64,000 nucleotides of DNA from Arthrobacter sp. PvP023 (GCF_017832975.1 NZ_JAFIBI010000001.1:3100001-3164000); one strand, 5' to 3'; counted from the stretch's first letter, positions 28,755 through 38,652 are shown. Numbers and translations are program-made. Notes: generated by a model not told the origin, from the sequence alone.

Positions 28755-29981
28755 CTACTTGGTGCGGTCAGTGTCCGGCGCGGATCCGGAGTCCTGGTGA
28801 GCGGAGTTGCCGGCTGCCGGCGGGCCCTGGGCGGGCCTGGTGCCGACGGCTGGATCCGTCACCGCTTCAGTTGGGGCGGAAGTGTGCCCCGGACCGCTTT
28901 GGTTATCAGGGAGATTATCACGGGACCCACTATCTGAGACACTCTTGTCCGAATGCCGGATGCTTTTGCCGTCCGCCGGAACAGCTGCCAGTTCGCCGTC
29001 TTCGCGGTCCCCGGCCGGGGCACCGTCGCTGTCAGCCGCAGCACCGCCCTCGCTATCGGTGTCGCCGTCCTTTGCGGCCGGAACGTGTCCGGCAAGGTAC
29101 GGGGTGTCCGGTTCATCGCGTTTGCGGAGCCCCAGTGCAATGAACACGATCAGCGCGGCAAGGAATACGAAGATGCTGGTCCAGACGTTGAGCCGGGTGG
29201 TGATACCGAACAGGCTGATCTGTTCGGCATCGTCGATCCGCATGGCTTCGATCCAGACCCGGCCCAGGGTGTAGTACATGGCGTAGAGCCAGAACAAACG
29301 CCCGCGGCGGAAGTTGAACTTCCGGTCGAGGGCCAGCAGGATCAGCACGCCCGCGATGTTCCAGAGGGACTCGTAGAGGAATGTCGGGTGGAAGAGCGTG
29401 TCGGCCGGCATGCCAGCCGGGAAGTTAGCATTGTCGGCGTCGATCTGCAGGCCCCAGGGAAGGGTGGTGGGACCGCCGAAGAGCTCCTGGTTGAAGTAGT
29501 TGCCCCAGCGCCCCAATGCCTGGGCCAGCAGCAGCCCGGGAGCGGCGGCATCCAGGAACGCGGTCAGCTTGACGCCTGCACGGCGGCAGCCGATCCATGC
29601 GCCCACGGCGCCGAGCAGTACGGCCCCCCAGATCCCCAGTCCGCCGCGCTGGATCTGCGGAATCAGGGACAGGTCGCCGGTGCCGTCGAAGCCGGGGCCG
29701 AAGTAGGCGTCCGGGGATGAGAACACGTGGTAGAGGCGGCCGCCGATGATGCCGAACGGAATCGCCCAGATGGCGATGTCCCACAGACTGCCCTCCGGCG
29801 TGCCCCTCTTGGTCCAGCGGACCGACGTCAGCCACAGGCCAACAACGATTCCGGCAAGGATGCACAGCGCGTAGGCGTGGATGCGCAGGGACCCCCACGG
29901 CAGCGGGATATCGAACCCGGACCAGTCCGGGCTCGGAATGCTGGCGGGGAGCATGGCCGCCGCGTGGAGGACTGTCTGCAT
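28755..29981 (-). CDS. lgt: Prolipoprotein diacylglyceryl transferase with long C-terminal tail
   Basis: 408 aa membrane protein that lipidates the lipobox Cys of prolipoproteins, the step preceding signal peptidase II. The Lgt signature is visible as LGRWGNYFNQELFGGPT (from residue 156), with HPTFLYES and about seven hydrophobic segments; HAYALCILAG near the start includes the conserved His. Residues ~287-408 form a hydrophilic, Asp/Ser/Gly/Pro-rich tail absent from the short E. coli enzyme but common in actinobacteria. It starts 3 nt after trpA and is last in the trp operon. Confidence 0.95.
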   Translation of the reverse strand: MQTVLHAAAMLPASIPSPDWSGFDIPLPWGSLRIHAYALCILAGIVVGLWLTSVRWTKRGTPEGSLWDIAIWAIPFGIIGGRLYHVFSSPDAYFGPGFDGTGDLSLIPQIQRGGLGIWGAVLLGAVGAWIGCRRAGVKLTAFLDAAAPGLLLAQALGRWGNYFNQELFGGPTTLPWGLQIDADNANFPAGMPADTLFHPTFLYESLWNIAGVLILLALDRKFNFRRGRLFWLYAMYYTLGRVWIEAMRIDDAEQISLFGITTRLNVWTSIFVFLAALIVFIALGLRKRDEPDTPYLAGHVPAAKDGDTDSEGGAAADSDGAPAGDREDGELAAVPADGKSIRHSDKSVSDSGSRDNLPDNQSGPGHTSAPTEAVTDPAVGTRPAQGPPAAGNSAHQDSGSAPDTDRTK

Positions 29982-29984
29982 TGT

Positions 29985-30803
29985 TTAGGCTTCTTCCCTG
30001 GTCAGGCCGGTGCTGAGGTCTTTTGTCAGGGCGGCGACAGCGTCCACGCCGCCGTCGCGGATGGCGGCGACCAGTGCCGTGCCAACGATCACGCCGTCTG
30101 CGTAGGCTGCGATCTCGCGGACCTGGCCGGCATTGGAGACTCCGAGGCCCACGCATACACGTTCGGCACCTGCCGCATGCGCGGCGGCCACGACGCCTTC
30201 CGCTGCGCTGCTGACGGAGGTCCGGGCACCGGTGACGCCCATGATGGACACTGCGTAGACGAAGCCGCGGCTGGCATCCACCGTGCGCTTCATGCGCTCC
30301 GGGGAGGAGGACGGTGCCACAAGGAAGACCCGGTCCAGTCCGTACTTGTCCGAGGCAGCCATCCATTCAGAGGCTTCGTCGGGAATCAGGTCGGGGGTGA
30401 TGAGCCCGGCTCCCCCGGCTTCGGCCAGCTGGCGGGAGAACTCATCCACGCCCATCCGGACTACAGGGTTCCAGTAAGTCATGACCAGGACGGCGGCGTC
30501 GGTCTTGCTGGTGATGCCGCGGACCACGTCGAACACCTGGCGGACGTGGAAACCCTTGGCGAGGGCCTCGGTGGTGGCAGCCTGGATGACCTGTCCGTCC
30601 ATGACGGGGTCCGAGTAGGGGATCCCGATCTCAATCAGGTCGGCACCGTTCTCGGCCAGCGCGATGCCGGCTGCGATGGTGTCCTCCACGCTCGGGTAGC
30701 CGGCGGGCAGGTAGCCGATGAGGGCGGCCCGTCCTTCAGCGCGTGCCTTGTCGATGGCGGCTGCCGATTTGCTGGTGCTGGTGATGTCCTGAACGCCGGT
30801 CAC
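29985..30803 (-). CDS. trpA: Tryptophan synthase alpha chain
   Basis: 272 aa. Cleaves indole-3-glycerol phosphate to indole and glyceraldehyde 3-phosphate and channels indole to TrpB. Catalytic Glu in [18 protein letters not shown] and catalytic Asp a few residues on; [11 protein letters not shown] and PSSSPERMK match the family, and [10 protein letters not shown] binds phosphate. The GTG start overlaps the trpB stop (GTGA), ensuring balanced synthesis of the alpha2-beta2 complex. Confidence 0.97.
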   Translation of the reverse strand: MTGVQDITSTSKSAAAIDKARAEGRAALIGYLPAGYPSVEDTIAAGIALAENGADLIEIGIPYSDPVMDGQVIQAATTEALAKGFHVRQVFDVVRGITSKTDAAVLVMTYWNPVVRMGVDEFSRQLAEAGGAGLITPDLIPDEASEWMAASDKYGLDRVFLVAPSSSPERMKRTVDASRGFVYAVSIMGVTGARTSVSSAAEGVVAAAHAAGAERVCVGLGVSNAGQVREIAAYADGVIVGTALVAAIRDGGVDAVAALTKDLSTGLTREEA

Positions 30804-32131
30804 AGCTGTTCCCCTTCTTTGCCGATCTCGGCCTCAACGGAATCCTTGTCCAGCAGGTCGAACCATTCGGCGGCCGTGGCCACGTCCTTGTCCCCGCGGC
30901 CGGAGAGGTTAACGATCACGATCTTGCTGTCCGCGGGCTTGCCTTCGGCGGCAGCCTCGGCTGCGAGGCGCTGACCCACCTTGATGGCACCCGCCAGGGC
31001 GTGGGCCGATTCGATGGCCGGGATGATGCCTTCGGTCCGGCACAGGACCCGGAAGGCGTCCATGGCTTCGGCGTCCGTGATGGGTTCGTAGCTGACGCGG
31101 CCGATGTCCGAAAGGTAGGCATGCTCCGGGCCGACGCCGGGATAGTCCAGGCCCGCCGAGATGGAGTGCGACTCGATGGTCTGTCCGTCGTCGTCCTGCA
31201 TCAGGTACGAGCGCGCACCGTGGAGCACGCCAGGCTTGCCCAGGCTGATGGTGGCGGCGTGCCTTCCGGTTTCCACGCCGTCGCCGCCGGCCTCGAAACC
31301 GTAAATCCGAACCGAGGGATCGTCCAGGAAACCGTGGAAGATGCCGATCGCGTTGGAGCCGCCGCCGATGCAGGCGCAGACGGCGTCCGGCAGCCGGCCG
31401 GCCTGTTCCAGGATCTGGGCGCGGGCTTCTTCGCCGATGACCTCGTGGAAGTACCGCACCATCGCCGGGAACGGGTGGGCTCCGGCGGCCGTGCCGAGCA
31501 GGTAGTGGGTGTGGTCCACGTTCGCCACCCAGTCGCGGAGCGCCTCGTTGATGGCGTCCTTGAGTGTCTGCGATCCGCTGGTTACCGGGATGACCGTGGC
31601 ACCCAGGAGCTCCATGCGGGCCACGTTCAGGGCCTGGCGCCGGCAGTCCTCGGCGCCCATGTACACCACGCACTCGAGGCCCAGCAGGGCGGCGGCCGTT
31701 GCGCTGGCCACGCCGTGCTGGCCCGCTCCGGTTTCGGCGATCACGCGGGTCTTGCCCATGCGCTTGGCCAGCAGTGCCTGGCCCAGGACGTTGTTGATCT
31801 TGTGCGAACCGGTGTGGTTCAGGTCCTCGCGCTTGAGGAAGATGCGGACTCCCCCGGCGTGCTCCGCGAAGCGCTTGGCCTCGGTAAGCAGGGACGGACG
31901 GCCGGAGTAGTTCTTGTTCAGGTCCTTGATCTGGGCGACGAATTCCGGGTCGGCCTTGGCCTTTTCGAAAGTATCTTCCAGCTCATCCAGGGCCGCGATA
32001 AGGGATTCGGGCATCCAGCGCCCGCCGTAGGAGCCGAAGTACGGACCCGGCGCGTGGCGCAGGGACCGGTCTCCTTGCAGAAATGCGTCCGCGGTGCCCT
32101 CATCAGAGCCGGTTGTTGGCGCGTCGACCAT
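30800..32131 (-). CDS. trpB: Tryptophan synthase beta chain
   Basis: 443 aa from ATG 32131 (MVDAPTTG). The frame continues to 32179, and 32143 is another possible start. PLP enzyme joining indole and serine: PLP-Lys in [20 protein letters not shown], the phosphate-binding glycine loop [10 protein letters not shown], and [11 protein letters not shown]-terminus [14 protein letters not shown]. Stop overlaps trpA start. Confidence 0.96.
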   Translation of the reverse strand: MVDAPTTGSDEGTADAFLQGDRSLRHAPGPYFGSYGGRWMPESLIAALDELEDTFEKAKADPEFVAQIKDLNKNYSGRPSLLTEAKRFAEHAGGVRIFLKREDLNHTGSHKINNVLGQALLAKRMGKTRVIAETGAGQHGVASATAAALLGLECVVYMGAEDCRRQALNVARMELLGATVIPVTSGSQTLKDAINEALRDWVANVDHTHYLLGTAAGAHPFPAMVRYFHEVIGEEARAQILEQAGRLPDAVCACIGGGSNAIGIFHGFLDDPSVRIYGFEAGGDGVETGRHAATISLGKPGVLHGARSYLMQDDDGQTIESHSISAGLDYPGVGPEHAYLSDIGRVSYEPITDAEAMDAFRVLCRTEGIIPAIESAHALAGAIKVGQRLAAEAAAEGKPADSKIVIVNLSGRGDKDVATAAEWFDLLDKDSVEAEIGKEGEQL

Positions 32132-32215
32132 CGGTCTCACCATCCTGTTCCACTGTTCATAAGAAAAATCGGGTGGCACCCGGCGTCAGCAGACTGATGC
32201 CGGGCGCCCCGGTCG

Positions 32216-33034
32216 TCAGACCCGTGCTGCGATGGCTTCCGCCCCGGCAGCGGTAAATTCGGCAATCCGCTCACGCGGGGTTGCGTCGCTCACGAGCGCT
32301 TCACCCACGAGGACGGCGTTGGCCCCGCTCGCGGCGTAATGCCGGACGTCGTCCACGCCGCGGACACCGGACTCGGCAACGATGACCGCCTCCGGAGGGA
32401 TGCCGCCGGAAAGGGAGGCAAAAACGGAACGGTCGACGTCGAGCGTCTTGAGGTTGCGGACGTTGACGCCGATGATCCGGGCGTCCGCCGCTACGGCGCG
32501 TTCGATTTCTTCTGCCGTGTGCGTCTCCACCAGAGCGTTCATGCCCAGTTCACGGGTGAGCTGGCTGAAGTCGCGAAGTTCGGCATCGGTCAGCGAAGCG
32601 ACGATCAGCAGGACCAGGTCCGCACCGTGCGCCCGCGCTTCCCAGATCTGGTATTCGTCGACGGTGAAGTCCTTGCGCAGCAGCGGAACGTCCACGGCTT
32701 TCCGGACGGCGTCGAAATCGGCGAGGGACCCGCTGAACCGGCGCTGCTCGGTGAGAACGCTAATAACGGACGCACCGCCGTCGGCATATTGGGCGGCCAG
32801 GTCGGCCGGGTCGGCGATGCTCGCCAGATCGCCCTTAGAGGGGCTGCGCCGCTTGATTTCCGCTATGACCTTCAGCTGCTTCCGCGGCGAGGCATCCCCG
32901 CCGAGGGCTGCCCAGGCGTCACGCGCGGGCGCCGCCGCTGCGGCGCGGTCCTTCAGTTCGGCGAGGGACACCAGGCGCCGGCGGGCCTCCATGTCCTCCC
33001 GTGCACCGGCATTGATGTCATCGAGAACAGTCAC
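32216..33034 (-). CDS. trpC: Indole-3-glycerol phosphate synthase
   Basis: 272 aa from GTG 33034 (VTVLDDINAGAREDMEARR); the longer frame into the neighbour is rejected. TIM barrel with VIAEIKRRSPSKG (catalytic Lys), LRKDFTVDEYQIWEARAHGA, the Glu of ALVETHTAEE, IIGVNVRNLKT and VAESGVRG. It closes the indole ring from CdRP. It begins 2 nt after the HGxxPAAW stop. trpD and trpF are not in the window. Confidence 0.96.
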   Translation of the reverse strand: MTVLDDINAGAREDMEARRRLVSLAELKDRAAAAAPARDAWAALGGDASPRKQLKVIAEIKRRSPSKGDLASIADPADLAAQYADGGASVISVLTEQRRFSGSLADFDAVRKAVDVPLLRKDFTVDEYQIWEARAHGADLVLLIVASLTDAELRDFSQLTRELGMNALVETHTAEEIERAVAADARIIGVNVRNLKTLDVDRSVFASLSGGIPPEAVIVAESGVRGVDDVRHYAASGANAVLVGEALVSDATPRERIAEFTAAGAEAIAARV

Positions 33035-33036
33035 TG

Positions 33037-33324
33037 CTAGTGGCCGGAGTTCTTCAGCTTGCTGCCGTCCACGCCGTAGCCGGCCTTCCGCATGATCCAG
33101 CCGAGCAGCAGGCCGATCACCATGACTGCCGCGCCGGCAATGAAGATCGGGGTGCTGGCGATGACAAAGGCGATGGACGCAATGAGAGCACCCACCAGCA
33201 TAACGATCACGCACGTCCAGGCGGCCGGGCTGTTGCCGTGGCCGAGGTCTGCGCTGTGGTCGACGCCGGTGTTGACGTTCTGGGCAGCAGCGGATTTGGA
33301 TGCGGAAACAGTGGCTTTGCTCAT
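33037..33324 (-). CDS. HGxxPAAW family membrane protein
   Basis: 95 aa from ATG 33324, preceded by GAGGAGATTTCC; the upstream extension is non-coding in appearance. It contains the family signature LGHGNSPAAWT followed by two hydrophobic segments (VIVMLVGALIASIAFVIAS and IFIAGAAVMVIGLLLGWIM) and a short basic tail. The family is found in actinobacteria next to trp genes; its function is unknown. Being placed between the TIGR02234 membrane protein and trpC suggests a role connected with tryptophan supply or simply operon hitch-hiking. Confidence 0.88.
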   Translation of the reverse strand: MSKATVSASKSAAAQNVNTGVDHSADLGHGNSPAAWTCVIVMLVGALIASIAFVIASTPIFIAGAAVMVIGLLLGWIMRKAGYGVDGSKLKNSGH

Positions 33325-33412
33325 GGAAATCTCCTCAGGATGAATACTGCTTACATTCTGCCATTTTTTGGCGGCACCTTGGACATCGGCCGGGGACATC
33401 GGCGGTCCCGGC

Positions 33413-34051
33413 TTACGTGGGATCGTCGCCCCGCGACAGCCTGTCCCAGCTGTCGATCTCGTCCGCGGGGCCATCGGATGCACCGGCCGCGCCGGCCGCT
33501 GCGGCGTCATATTTGGTCCGCGCTTTCCAGTGCCGGCCCGCCGGAATGATCAGCAGGGCACCCAGCCCCAGCAGGACGCCGGCGACGACGGCGAGTGCCG
33601 GGAAGGCTGAGACGCTCACCTGGACGCTGCTGCCGGTGATGCCGGTGGCGGCGGCGATGGACCCTTGGGCCGCTGCGAGGGGGTCCGCCATCACTGTCAC
33701 GGCTGCGGCCACGATCCCTACCGATGCCATGACGATGATCGCCGTGATGATCCAGCGGGCAATCCGGCCTGCGATCGAGGCGGCGAGGCCGCCGGCCAGC
33801 GCCACGAGTGCCAGCGCGGTCACGGTGGTGGCCGCTTTGCTCCCCTGTACCTGCAGGCCGTCCTGGCTGTTGACGGCCTGGCCCAGCTGGGCCGGGTCCA
33901 GGTGGACGGTCAGCCATGTCTGGGTTGTGGTGCCGAAGGCGGCCAGGGCCATCGCGGCTATGACGAGGACCAGCGTGGACTTCCGCGCCCACACCGGGGC
34001 ACCGGCCCGTTTCCTGGCCGGTTGGCTTGCCTTATCTTCCATGACGCCCAT
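33413..34051 (-). CDS. Trp operon-associated membrane protein (TIGR02234 type)
   Basis: About 212 aa. Start taken at ATG 34051, which overlaps the trpE stop (TGATG); ATG 34042 (MEDKASQ) is possible. Four hydrophobic segments: STLVLVIAAMALAAFG, TVTALALVALAGGLAASIAG, IITAIIVMASVGIVAAAVTV and FPALAVVAGVLLGLGALLII; a short TTQTWLTV motif after the first is typical. The family lies in actinobacterial trp operons and has no proven function. Confidence 0.88.
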   Translation of the reverse strand: MGVMEDKASQPARKRAGAPVWARKSTLVLVIAAMALAAFGTTTQTWLTVHLDPAQLGQAVNSQDGLQVQGSKAATTVTALALVALAGGLAASIAGRIARWIITAIIVMASVGIVAAAVTVMADPLAAAQGSIAAATGITGSSVQVSVSAFPALAVVAGVLLGLGALLIIPAGRHWKARTKYDAAAAGAAGASDGPADEIDSWDRLSRGDDPT

Positions 34052-35637
34052 CAACGGCCGGCTGTGTCTGTGCCGGCAGCATCGCCCGGCTCCGGAACGG
34101 AGTCGGCTGTGATGTTGTGCAGTGACCCTGCCGTGTGGACGGCGCGCAGCGGCGCGGCGGCCTTGTTGACGGTTTCCAGTGCCTCCGTCGGGTTCACCGA
34201 GTCGGCAACGATGCCGCCGCCGGCCTGGACGTAGGCACGGCCTTCACGGAGCAGCGCGGAACGGATGGCGATGGCCATATCCATGTCGCCGGCAAAGTCC
34301 AGGTAGCCCACCACGCCGCCGTAGATACCGCGGCGATGCGGTTCCAGCTCGTCGAGGAGCCTCAGGGCGCGGGGCTTCGGGGCACCGGAGAGCGTCCCGG
34401 CGGGGAAGGTTGCCTTGAGGACGTCGTAGGCCTTGGCTGCCGGGGCGAGTTTGCCCACCACCGTGGACACCAGGTGCATGATGTGGCTGAAGCGCTCCAC
34501 TTCCATGAACTGCGTGACATCCACTGTGCCGGCTACGCACACCTTGGAGAGATCATTGCGGGACAGGTCCACCAGCATGAGGTGCTCGGCGCGTTCCTTC
34601 TGGTCAGCCAGGAGCTCCTCGGCGAAAGCCTTGTCCGCCTCTACGGTCTTGCCGCGGGGACGGGATCCGGCGATGGGGTGGGTGATGACTTCGTCGCCGG
34701 TGACCGTCACGAGGGCCTCCGGGGATGAGCCCACGATGGAGTACTGCCGGCCGGCGGCATCTTCAAGGCTGAAGATGTACATGTACGGGCTGGGATTGGT
34801 GTTCCTCAGCACCCGGTACACATCCAGCGGATCGGCGCCGCACTCCATTTCGAAGCGGCGGGAAATGACCACCTGGAAAACTTCACCGTCGACGATCGCT
34901 TCCTTGCCGCGGTCCAGGGCAGCAAGGTAGTCGGGTTCGTTCCAGCGTTCCTGGACGCTTGAAGCAAAGTCCAGTGCGGCCGGCTCCAGAACGGAAATCG
35001 GCTGTTCCACAGGGGTGCTGACCTTGGCCAGGAGTGCCTTGACCCGGGCCACGGCATCGTGCCATGCCTCGTCCACACGCTCTGAGCTGTTGTCGAAGTT
35101 GATGGCGTTCGCGATCAGCAGGACGGTGCCGTCCATGTTGTCGTGCACTGCCATGTCCGTCACCAGGTTCAACGCCAGCTCCGGCAGCTCCAGGTCGTCT
35201 TCAGGCGGGCTGGTGAGTTTTTCCCAGTGCCGTACGGTTTCCCAGCCGAGGAAACCAACCAGGCCCGAGGTGAACGGCGGCAGGCCCTCGAAGCGGTCCG
35301 TGCGCAGGGCTTCCACGGTGTCCCGGATGGCGTCAACCGGGTTCCCGTCGACCGGCACTCCGGCCGGCGGCTCGCCCAGCCAGTGCGCCTGCCCGTCCTT
35401 CGTGGTCAGGGTGGCGCGTGACTTCGCGCCAATGAAGGAATAGCGGGACCACGAGCCGCCCACGGCCGCGGATTCCATCAGGAAGGTGCCGGGCTGGCCG
35501 TTCGCCAGCTTGCGGTAGAGCCCGATGGGCGTCTCGGCGTCGGCCAGGACCTTCAGCCGGACGGGGATGACACGGCTGTGGCTGGCGAGCTCCCGGAATT
35601 CCTCGAGGCCCGGGCTGATGATTCCAAGGTCCTGCAT
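34051..35637 (-). CDS. trpE: Anthranilate synthase component I
   Basis: 528 aa from ATG 35637 (MQDLGIISPG), with GGCGGAAAACC upstream. Makes anthranilate from chorismate with ammonia from a TrpG partner, which is not in this window. Chorismate-binding domain motifs: VISRRFEMECGADPLDVYR, SSPEALVTVTG, HPIAGSRPRGKT, DLSRNDLSKV, TLSGAPKPRA and QAGGGIVADSVN. The N-terminal regulatory region has GLYRKLANGQPGTFLMESA, resembling the LLES element for tryptophan feedback. The 75-nt leader shows no Trp-rich leader peptide. Confidence 0.96.
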   Translation of the reverse strand: MQDLGIISPGLEEFRELASHSRVIPVRLKVLADAETPIGLYRKLANGQPGTFLMESAAVGGSWSRYSFIGAKSRATLTTKDGQAHWLGEPPAGVPVDGNPVDAIRDTVEALRTDRFEGLPPFTSGLVGFLGWETVRHWEKLTSPPEDDLELPELALNLVTDMAVHDNMDGTVLLIANAINFDNSSERVDEAWHDAVARVKALLAKVSTPVEQPISVLEPAALDFASSVQERWNEPDYLAALDRGKEAIVDGEVFQVVISRRFEMECGADPLDVYRVLRNTNPSPYMYIFSLEDAAGRQYSIVGSSPEALVTVTGDEVITHPIAGSRPRGKTVEADKAFAEELLADQKERAEHLMLVDLSRNDLSKVCVAGTVDVTQFMEVERFSHIMHLVSTVVGKLAPAAKAYDVLKATFPAGTLSGAPKPRALRLLDELEPHRRGIYGGVVGYLDFAGDMDMAIAIRSALLREGRAYVQAGGGIVADSVNPTEALETVNKAAAPLRAVHTAGSLHNITADSVPEPGDAAGTDTAGR

Positions 35638-35684
35638 GGCTATGGTTTTCCGCCTGTTCTTGAGTGGTGCCTGAATCGTGTGGT

Positions 35685-35699
35685 GGGTGCGCCGCACCC
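35685..35699. terminator. Short hairpin between hisI and trpE
   Basis: GGGTGC-GCC-GCACCC, a 6-bp GC stem 14 nt after the hisI stop region. It is too short and has no T-tract, so it may be only a weak pause site in a hisI-trpE transcript. Confidence 0.25.
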
Positions 35700-35712
35700 T
35701 GCCTGAACGGTG

Positions 35713-36108
35713 CTAGCTGGCGATGCCGGCGTCACCGGCTACCACGGTAAGCCCGCGGCCGTCGAAGCAGGTGCGCGTGCCCGTGTGGCAGGCCGCTCCG
35801 ACCTGGTCAACGCGGACCAGCAGGGCGTCGCCGTCGCAGTCCAGGGCAACGGATTTGACCCATTGCACGTGGCCGGAGGTGTCACCCTTGCGCCAGTACT
35901 CCTGGCGGGACCGGGAGTAGAAAGTCACCCTCCCGGTGGTCATGGTGCGCCGCAGTGCCTCGTCGTCCATCCAGCCGAGCATGAGCACCTCATTGGTGTC
36001 GAACTGCTGGACGATGGCGGCTACAAGCCCGGCGGCGTCACGCTTGAGGGCGTCCGCCACTTCGGCAGGCAGGACAGGTACTGGGGCGGGGGCGGGCTGC
36101 TCAGACAT
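35713..36108 (-). CDS. hisI: Phosphoribosyl-AMP cyclohydrolase
   Basis: 131 aa. Opens the purine ring of phosphoribosyl-AMP in histidine synthesis. Zn/Mg-binding motifs are clear: [34 protein letters not shown], and [13 protein letters not shown] followed by [10 protein letters not shown] with the zinc cysteines. It is the single-domain form; HisE is separate in this genome (38711-38974). It lies directly upstream of trpE on the same strand and diverges from the TIGR03085 gene. Confidence 0.96.
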   Translation of the reverse strand: MSEQPAPAPVPVLPAEVADALKRDAAGLVAAIVQQFDTNEVLMLGWMDDEALRRTMTTGRVTFYSRSRQEYWRKGDTSGHVQWVKSVALDCDGDALLVRVDQVGAACHTGTRTCFDGRGLTVVAGDAGIAS

Positions 36109-36209
36109 CAGACCAAGTCTAGTGCCTCACCGCAGTGTGACGATCAGGGTCAAAAACGGCGGCGCTTCCAGTGCGCAACTCGCCGCCTCTCGTGCTAGTT
36201 TCACAAGTG

Positions 36210-36854
36210 ATGCATTTCGTCGATCCGTCCCGAGAAGTCCTGGCCGAAACCCTGTTGGCGGCCGGTCCTGACTCCCCCACGCTCTGCAGGGGCTGGCGCA
36301 CGCGCGACCTCGCCGCGCACCTCTACCTGCGCGAACGCAAGGCAGGGGTCGGGCTTGGCCTGATTATCAAGAGCCTGGCTAAAGCCTCCGACGAGGCCAC
36401 CGCGAAGCTCGCCGCAAAACTCAAGACCACCGAGGACTACACCCGGCTGGTCAACACCTTCCGCGCCGGTCCCCCGGCGTTGTCGCCGCTGCGGATCAAG
36501 GCCCTGGCCGAGAGCTCCAACCTCATCGAGTACTTTGTGCACACCGAGGATGTCCGCCGCGCCGTAGACCGTTGGGCACCGCGTGCCCTGGACGAGGCAT
36601 ACTCCGACGCCCTGTGGGATGAACTCATCAAACGCGCAGCCATTCTGTACCGCGGCGTGGACCTGGGCATCGTGCTGGTGCGGCCTTCCGGTCCGCGCCA
36701 CGTCGCCAAACGCGCTCCCGTATCGGTGGCCATAGTGGGCGAACCGGGCGAACTCCTGATGCACGCCCATGGGCGCACCCGCCACGCGCTGGTGACCTTC
36801 GAAGGCCAGCCGGACGCCGTGGCGCTCCTCCAGTCAGCCGAAGTCGGACTGTAA
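36210..36854 (+). CDS. TIGR03085 family (DinB/MDMPI-like) protein
   Basis: 214 aa from ATG 36210 (MHFVDPSREVLAETLLAAG); the frame opens at 36171 but family members start here. It has the actinobacterial mycothiol-dependent-maleylpyruvate-isomerase-like N-terminal helix bundle: TLCRGWRTRDLAAHLYLRER, with the His of AAHL as a candidate metal ligand, and EYFVHTEDVRRA with a second His. This four-helix DinB-type fold often binds a metal and uses mycothiol. The specific reaction is unknown. It diverges from hisI, and no partner gene adjoins downstream. Confidence 0.85.
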   Translation: MHFVDPSREVLAETLLAAGPDSPTLCRGWRTRDLAAHLYLRERKAGVGLGLIIKSLAKASDEATAKLAAKLKTTEDYTRLVNTFRAGPPALSPLRIKALAESSNLIEYFVHTEDVRRAVDRWAPRALDEAYSDALWDELIKRAAILYRGVDLGIVLVRPSGPRHVAKRAPVSVAIVGEPGELLMHAHGRTRHALVTFEGQPDAVALLQSAEVGL

Positions 36855-36861
36855 CAGCAGC

Positions 36862-36938
36862 CCGTTGATTGAGCTTCGGCCATGCCCGCCGGGTTCTCAA
36901 CGACCGGAGAGTTCCAGGCTCAACCACCTGAGAGTTCC
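36862..36938. repeat. Imperfect direct repeats with an inverted partner (REP-like)
   Basis: CTCAACGACCGGAGAGTTCC (36896-36915) and CTCAACCACCTGAGAGTTCC (36919-36938) match at 18 of 20 positions with a 23-nt period. CCGTTGATTGAGC (from 36862) is a partly complementary partner. They lie between convergent TIGR03085 and hisF genes. GGTTGAG/CTCAACC-type palindromic repeats are common between Arthrobacter genes. Confidence 0.5.
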
Positions 36939-36939
36939 G

Positions 36940-37716
36940 CTAGCGGACTTCGAAGCCCGCTTCGCGGATGGCCGTCTTGACCTGCGAGATCATGTCCAGC
37001 GGCCCGAAATGGAAGATCGACGCCGCCAGCACCGCATCTGCTCCGGCCTCGACGGCGGGCGGAAAGTGTTCGGGTTTGCCCGCTCCGCCGGACGCGATGA
37101 TGGGCACCTTGACGGCGGCACGGACCAGCCGGATCAGCTCGATGTCGAAGCCGTCCTTGGTACCGTCGGCATCAATGGAGTTGAGCAGGATCTCCCCGAC
37201 GCCACGGTCCGCGGCTTCGCGTGCCCACTGGATGGCGTCGATTCCGGTCCCCTGCCGGCCGCCGTGCGTGGTCACTTCAAAGCCCGACGCCGTGGGCTCG
37301 GATCCGGGGCGGGTGCGCCGGGCGTCCACGGACAGGACCAGGACCTGGGACCCGAAATGCCGGGTGATTTCGTCGATGACATCCGGCCGTGCCACGGCCG
37401 CCGTGTTGATGGACGCCTTGTCCGCGCCGTAACGCAGGAGCTTGTCCACTTCGGCCACGCCGCGGACGCCGCCCCCGACGGTGAGCGGAATGAAGACTTC
37501 CTCGGCAGTCCGGCGGACCACGTCGAAGGTGGTTTCGCGGTTGCCCGACGATGCGGTGACGTCCAGGAAGGTGAGCTCGTCGGCCCCGCCGTTGTCATAG
37601 CGGTGGGCCAGTTCCACTGGATCGCCGGCGTCCCGTAGACCTTCAAAGTTGATGCCCTTGACTACGCGGCCGGCGTCAACGTCCAGGCACGGAATAACGC
37701 GCACTGCTACAGCCAT
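36940..37716 (-). CDS. hisF: Imidazole glycerol phosphate synthase cyclase subunit
   Basis: 258 aa TIM barrel. Catalytic Asp in [15 protein letters not shown] near residue 10 and in [19 protein letters not shown] and [12 protein letters not shown] form phosphate sites and [13 protein letters not shown] the second one. It works with the glutaminase HisH (not in window) to form IGP and AICAR. It is downstream of hisG with a 75-nt gap. Confidence 0.96.
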   Translation of the reverse strand: MAVAVRVIPCLDVDAGRVVKGINFEGLRDAGDPVELAHRYDNGGADELTFLDVTASSGNRETTFDVVRRTAEEVFIPLTVGGGVRGVAEVDKLLRYGADKASINTAAVARPDVIDEITRHFGSQVLVLSVDARRTRPGSEPTASGFEVTTHGGRQGTGIDAIQWAREAADRGVGEILLNSIDADGTKDGFDIELIRLVRAAVKVPIIASGGAGKPEHFPPAVEAGADAVLAASIFHFGPLDMISQVKTAIREAGFEVR

Positions 37717-37791
37717 GATGTCTCCTGAGGATTTCGCTGGTGGAAGATGCGGTGGAGACCGCAGAAACGGGCAGGGCCTAAACGGTCAAGC

Positions 37792-38652
37792 TCAGATCCG
37801 GCAGGCGTGGATGCTGCTGACCAGGATGGCACGGGCGCCCAGGTCGTAGAGCTCGTCCATGATCCGGTTGGTTTCCTTCTTCGGCACCATGGATCGCACG
37901 GCCACCCAGTCGGAGTCGCGCAGCGGGGAAACCGTGGGCGATTCCAGGCCGGGTGTCAGCGCCGCGGCCTGCTCCACGAGTTCCTTGCGGATGTCGTAGT
38001 CCATCAGGACGTACTGCCGGGCCACGAGCACACCCTGCAGCCGGCGGATCAGGACTTCGATCTCCTTGGCCGTGCCGTTCGCTGCGCCTTCCTGGCCGGT
38101 GCGGCGGATCAGCACCGCCTCGGACTTGAGGATCGGTTCGCCGAAGATTTCCATCCCGGCCGCCTTGAGGGTGTTCCCGGTTTCGACGACGTCGGCAATC
38201 GCGTCCGCGACGCCGAGCCGCACCGAGGATTCCACAGCACCGTCCAAGCGGACCACTTTGGCGTTGATGCCTCGCTCGGCGAGGTAGCCGCGCAAGAGGC
38301 CGTCGTAGCTTGTGGCCAGGCGCTTGCCTTCGAGCTCTTCCACTTTGGTGAAGTCACCCACGGGACCGGCGAAGCGGAAAGTCGAAGCCGCGAAGCCCAG
38401 CGGCAGCAGTTCCTCAGCCTCCACCTCGGCGTCGAGGAGCAGGTCACGCCCGGTGATGCCGACGTCGAGCGTTCCCCTGCCGACGTAAACGGCGATGTCG
38501 CGCGGGCGGAGGAAGAAGAATTCAATGTCGTTGTCCGGGTCCACCATGACCAGTTCGCGGGTATCGCGGCGCTGGCGGTAGCCGGCTTCGGACAGCATGG
38601 CCGAAGCCGCTTCGGACAGGGATCCCTTGTTGGGGACGGCAACTCGCAGCAT
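37792..38652 (-). CDS. hisG: ATP phosphoribosyltransferase (long form)
   Basis: 286 aa, the long HisG with a C-terminal ACT-like regulatory domain for histidine feedback. First step of histidine synthesis: joins ATP to PRPP. Seen: [53 protein letters not shown] (PRPP site) and [18 protein letters not shown]. The C-terminal domain contains [16 protein letters not shown] and [17 protein letters not shown]. About 58 nt after hisE. Confidence 0.96.
   Translation of the reverse strand: MLRVAVPNKGSLSEAASAMLSEAGYRQRRDTRELVMVDPDNDIEFFFLRPRDIAVYVGRGTLDVGITGRDLLLDAEVEAEELLPLGFAASTFRFAGPVGDFTKVEELEGKRLATSYDGLLRGYLAERGINAKVVRLDGAVESSVRLGVADAIADVVETGNTLKAAGMEIFGEPILKSEAVLIRRTGQEGAANGTAKEIEVLIRRLQGVLVARQYVLMDYDIRKELVEQAAALTPGLESPTVSPLRDSDWVAVRSMVPKKETNRIMDELYDLGARAILVSSIHACRI

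Noticed and set aside
35638..35712. Search for a tryptophan leader peptide/attenuator before trpE
   Set aside because: No small frame with consecutive Trp codons and no terminator/antiterminator pair were seen.
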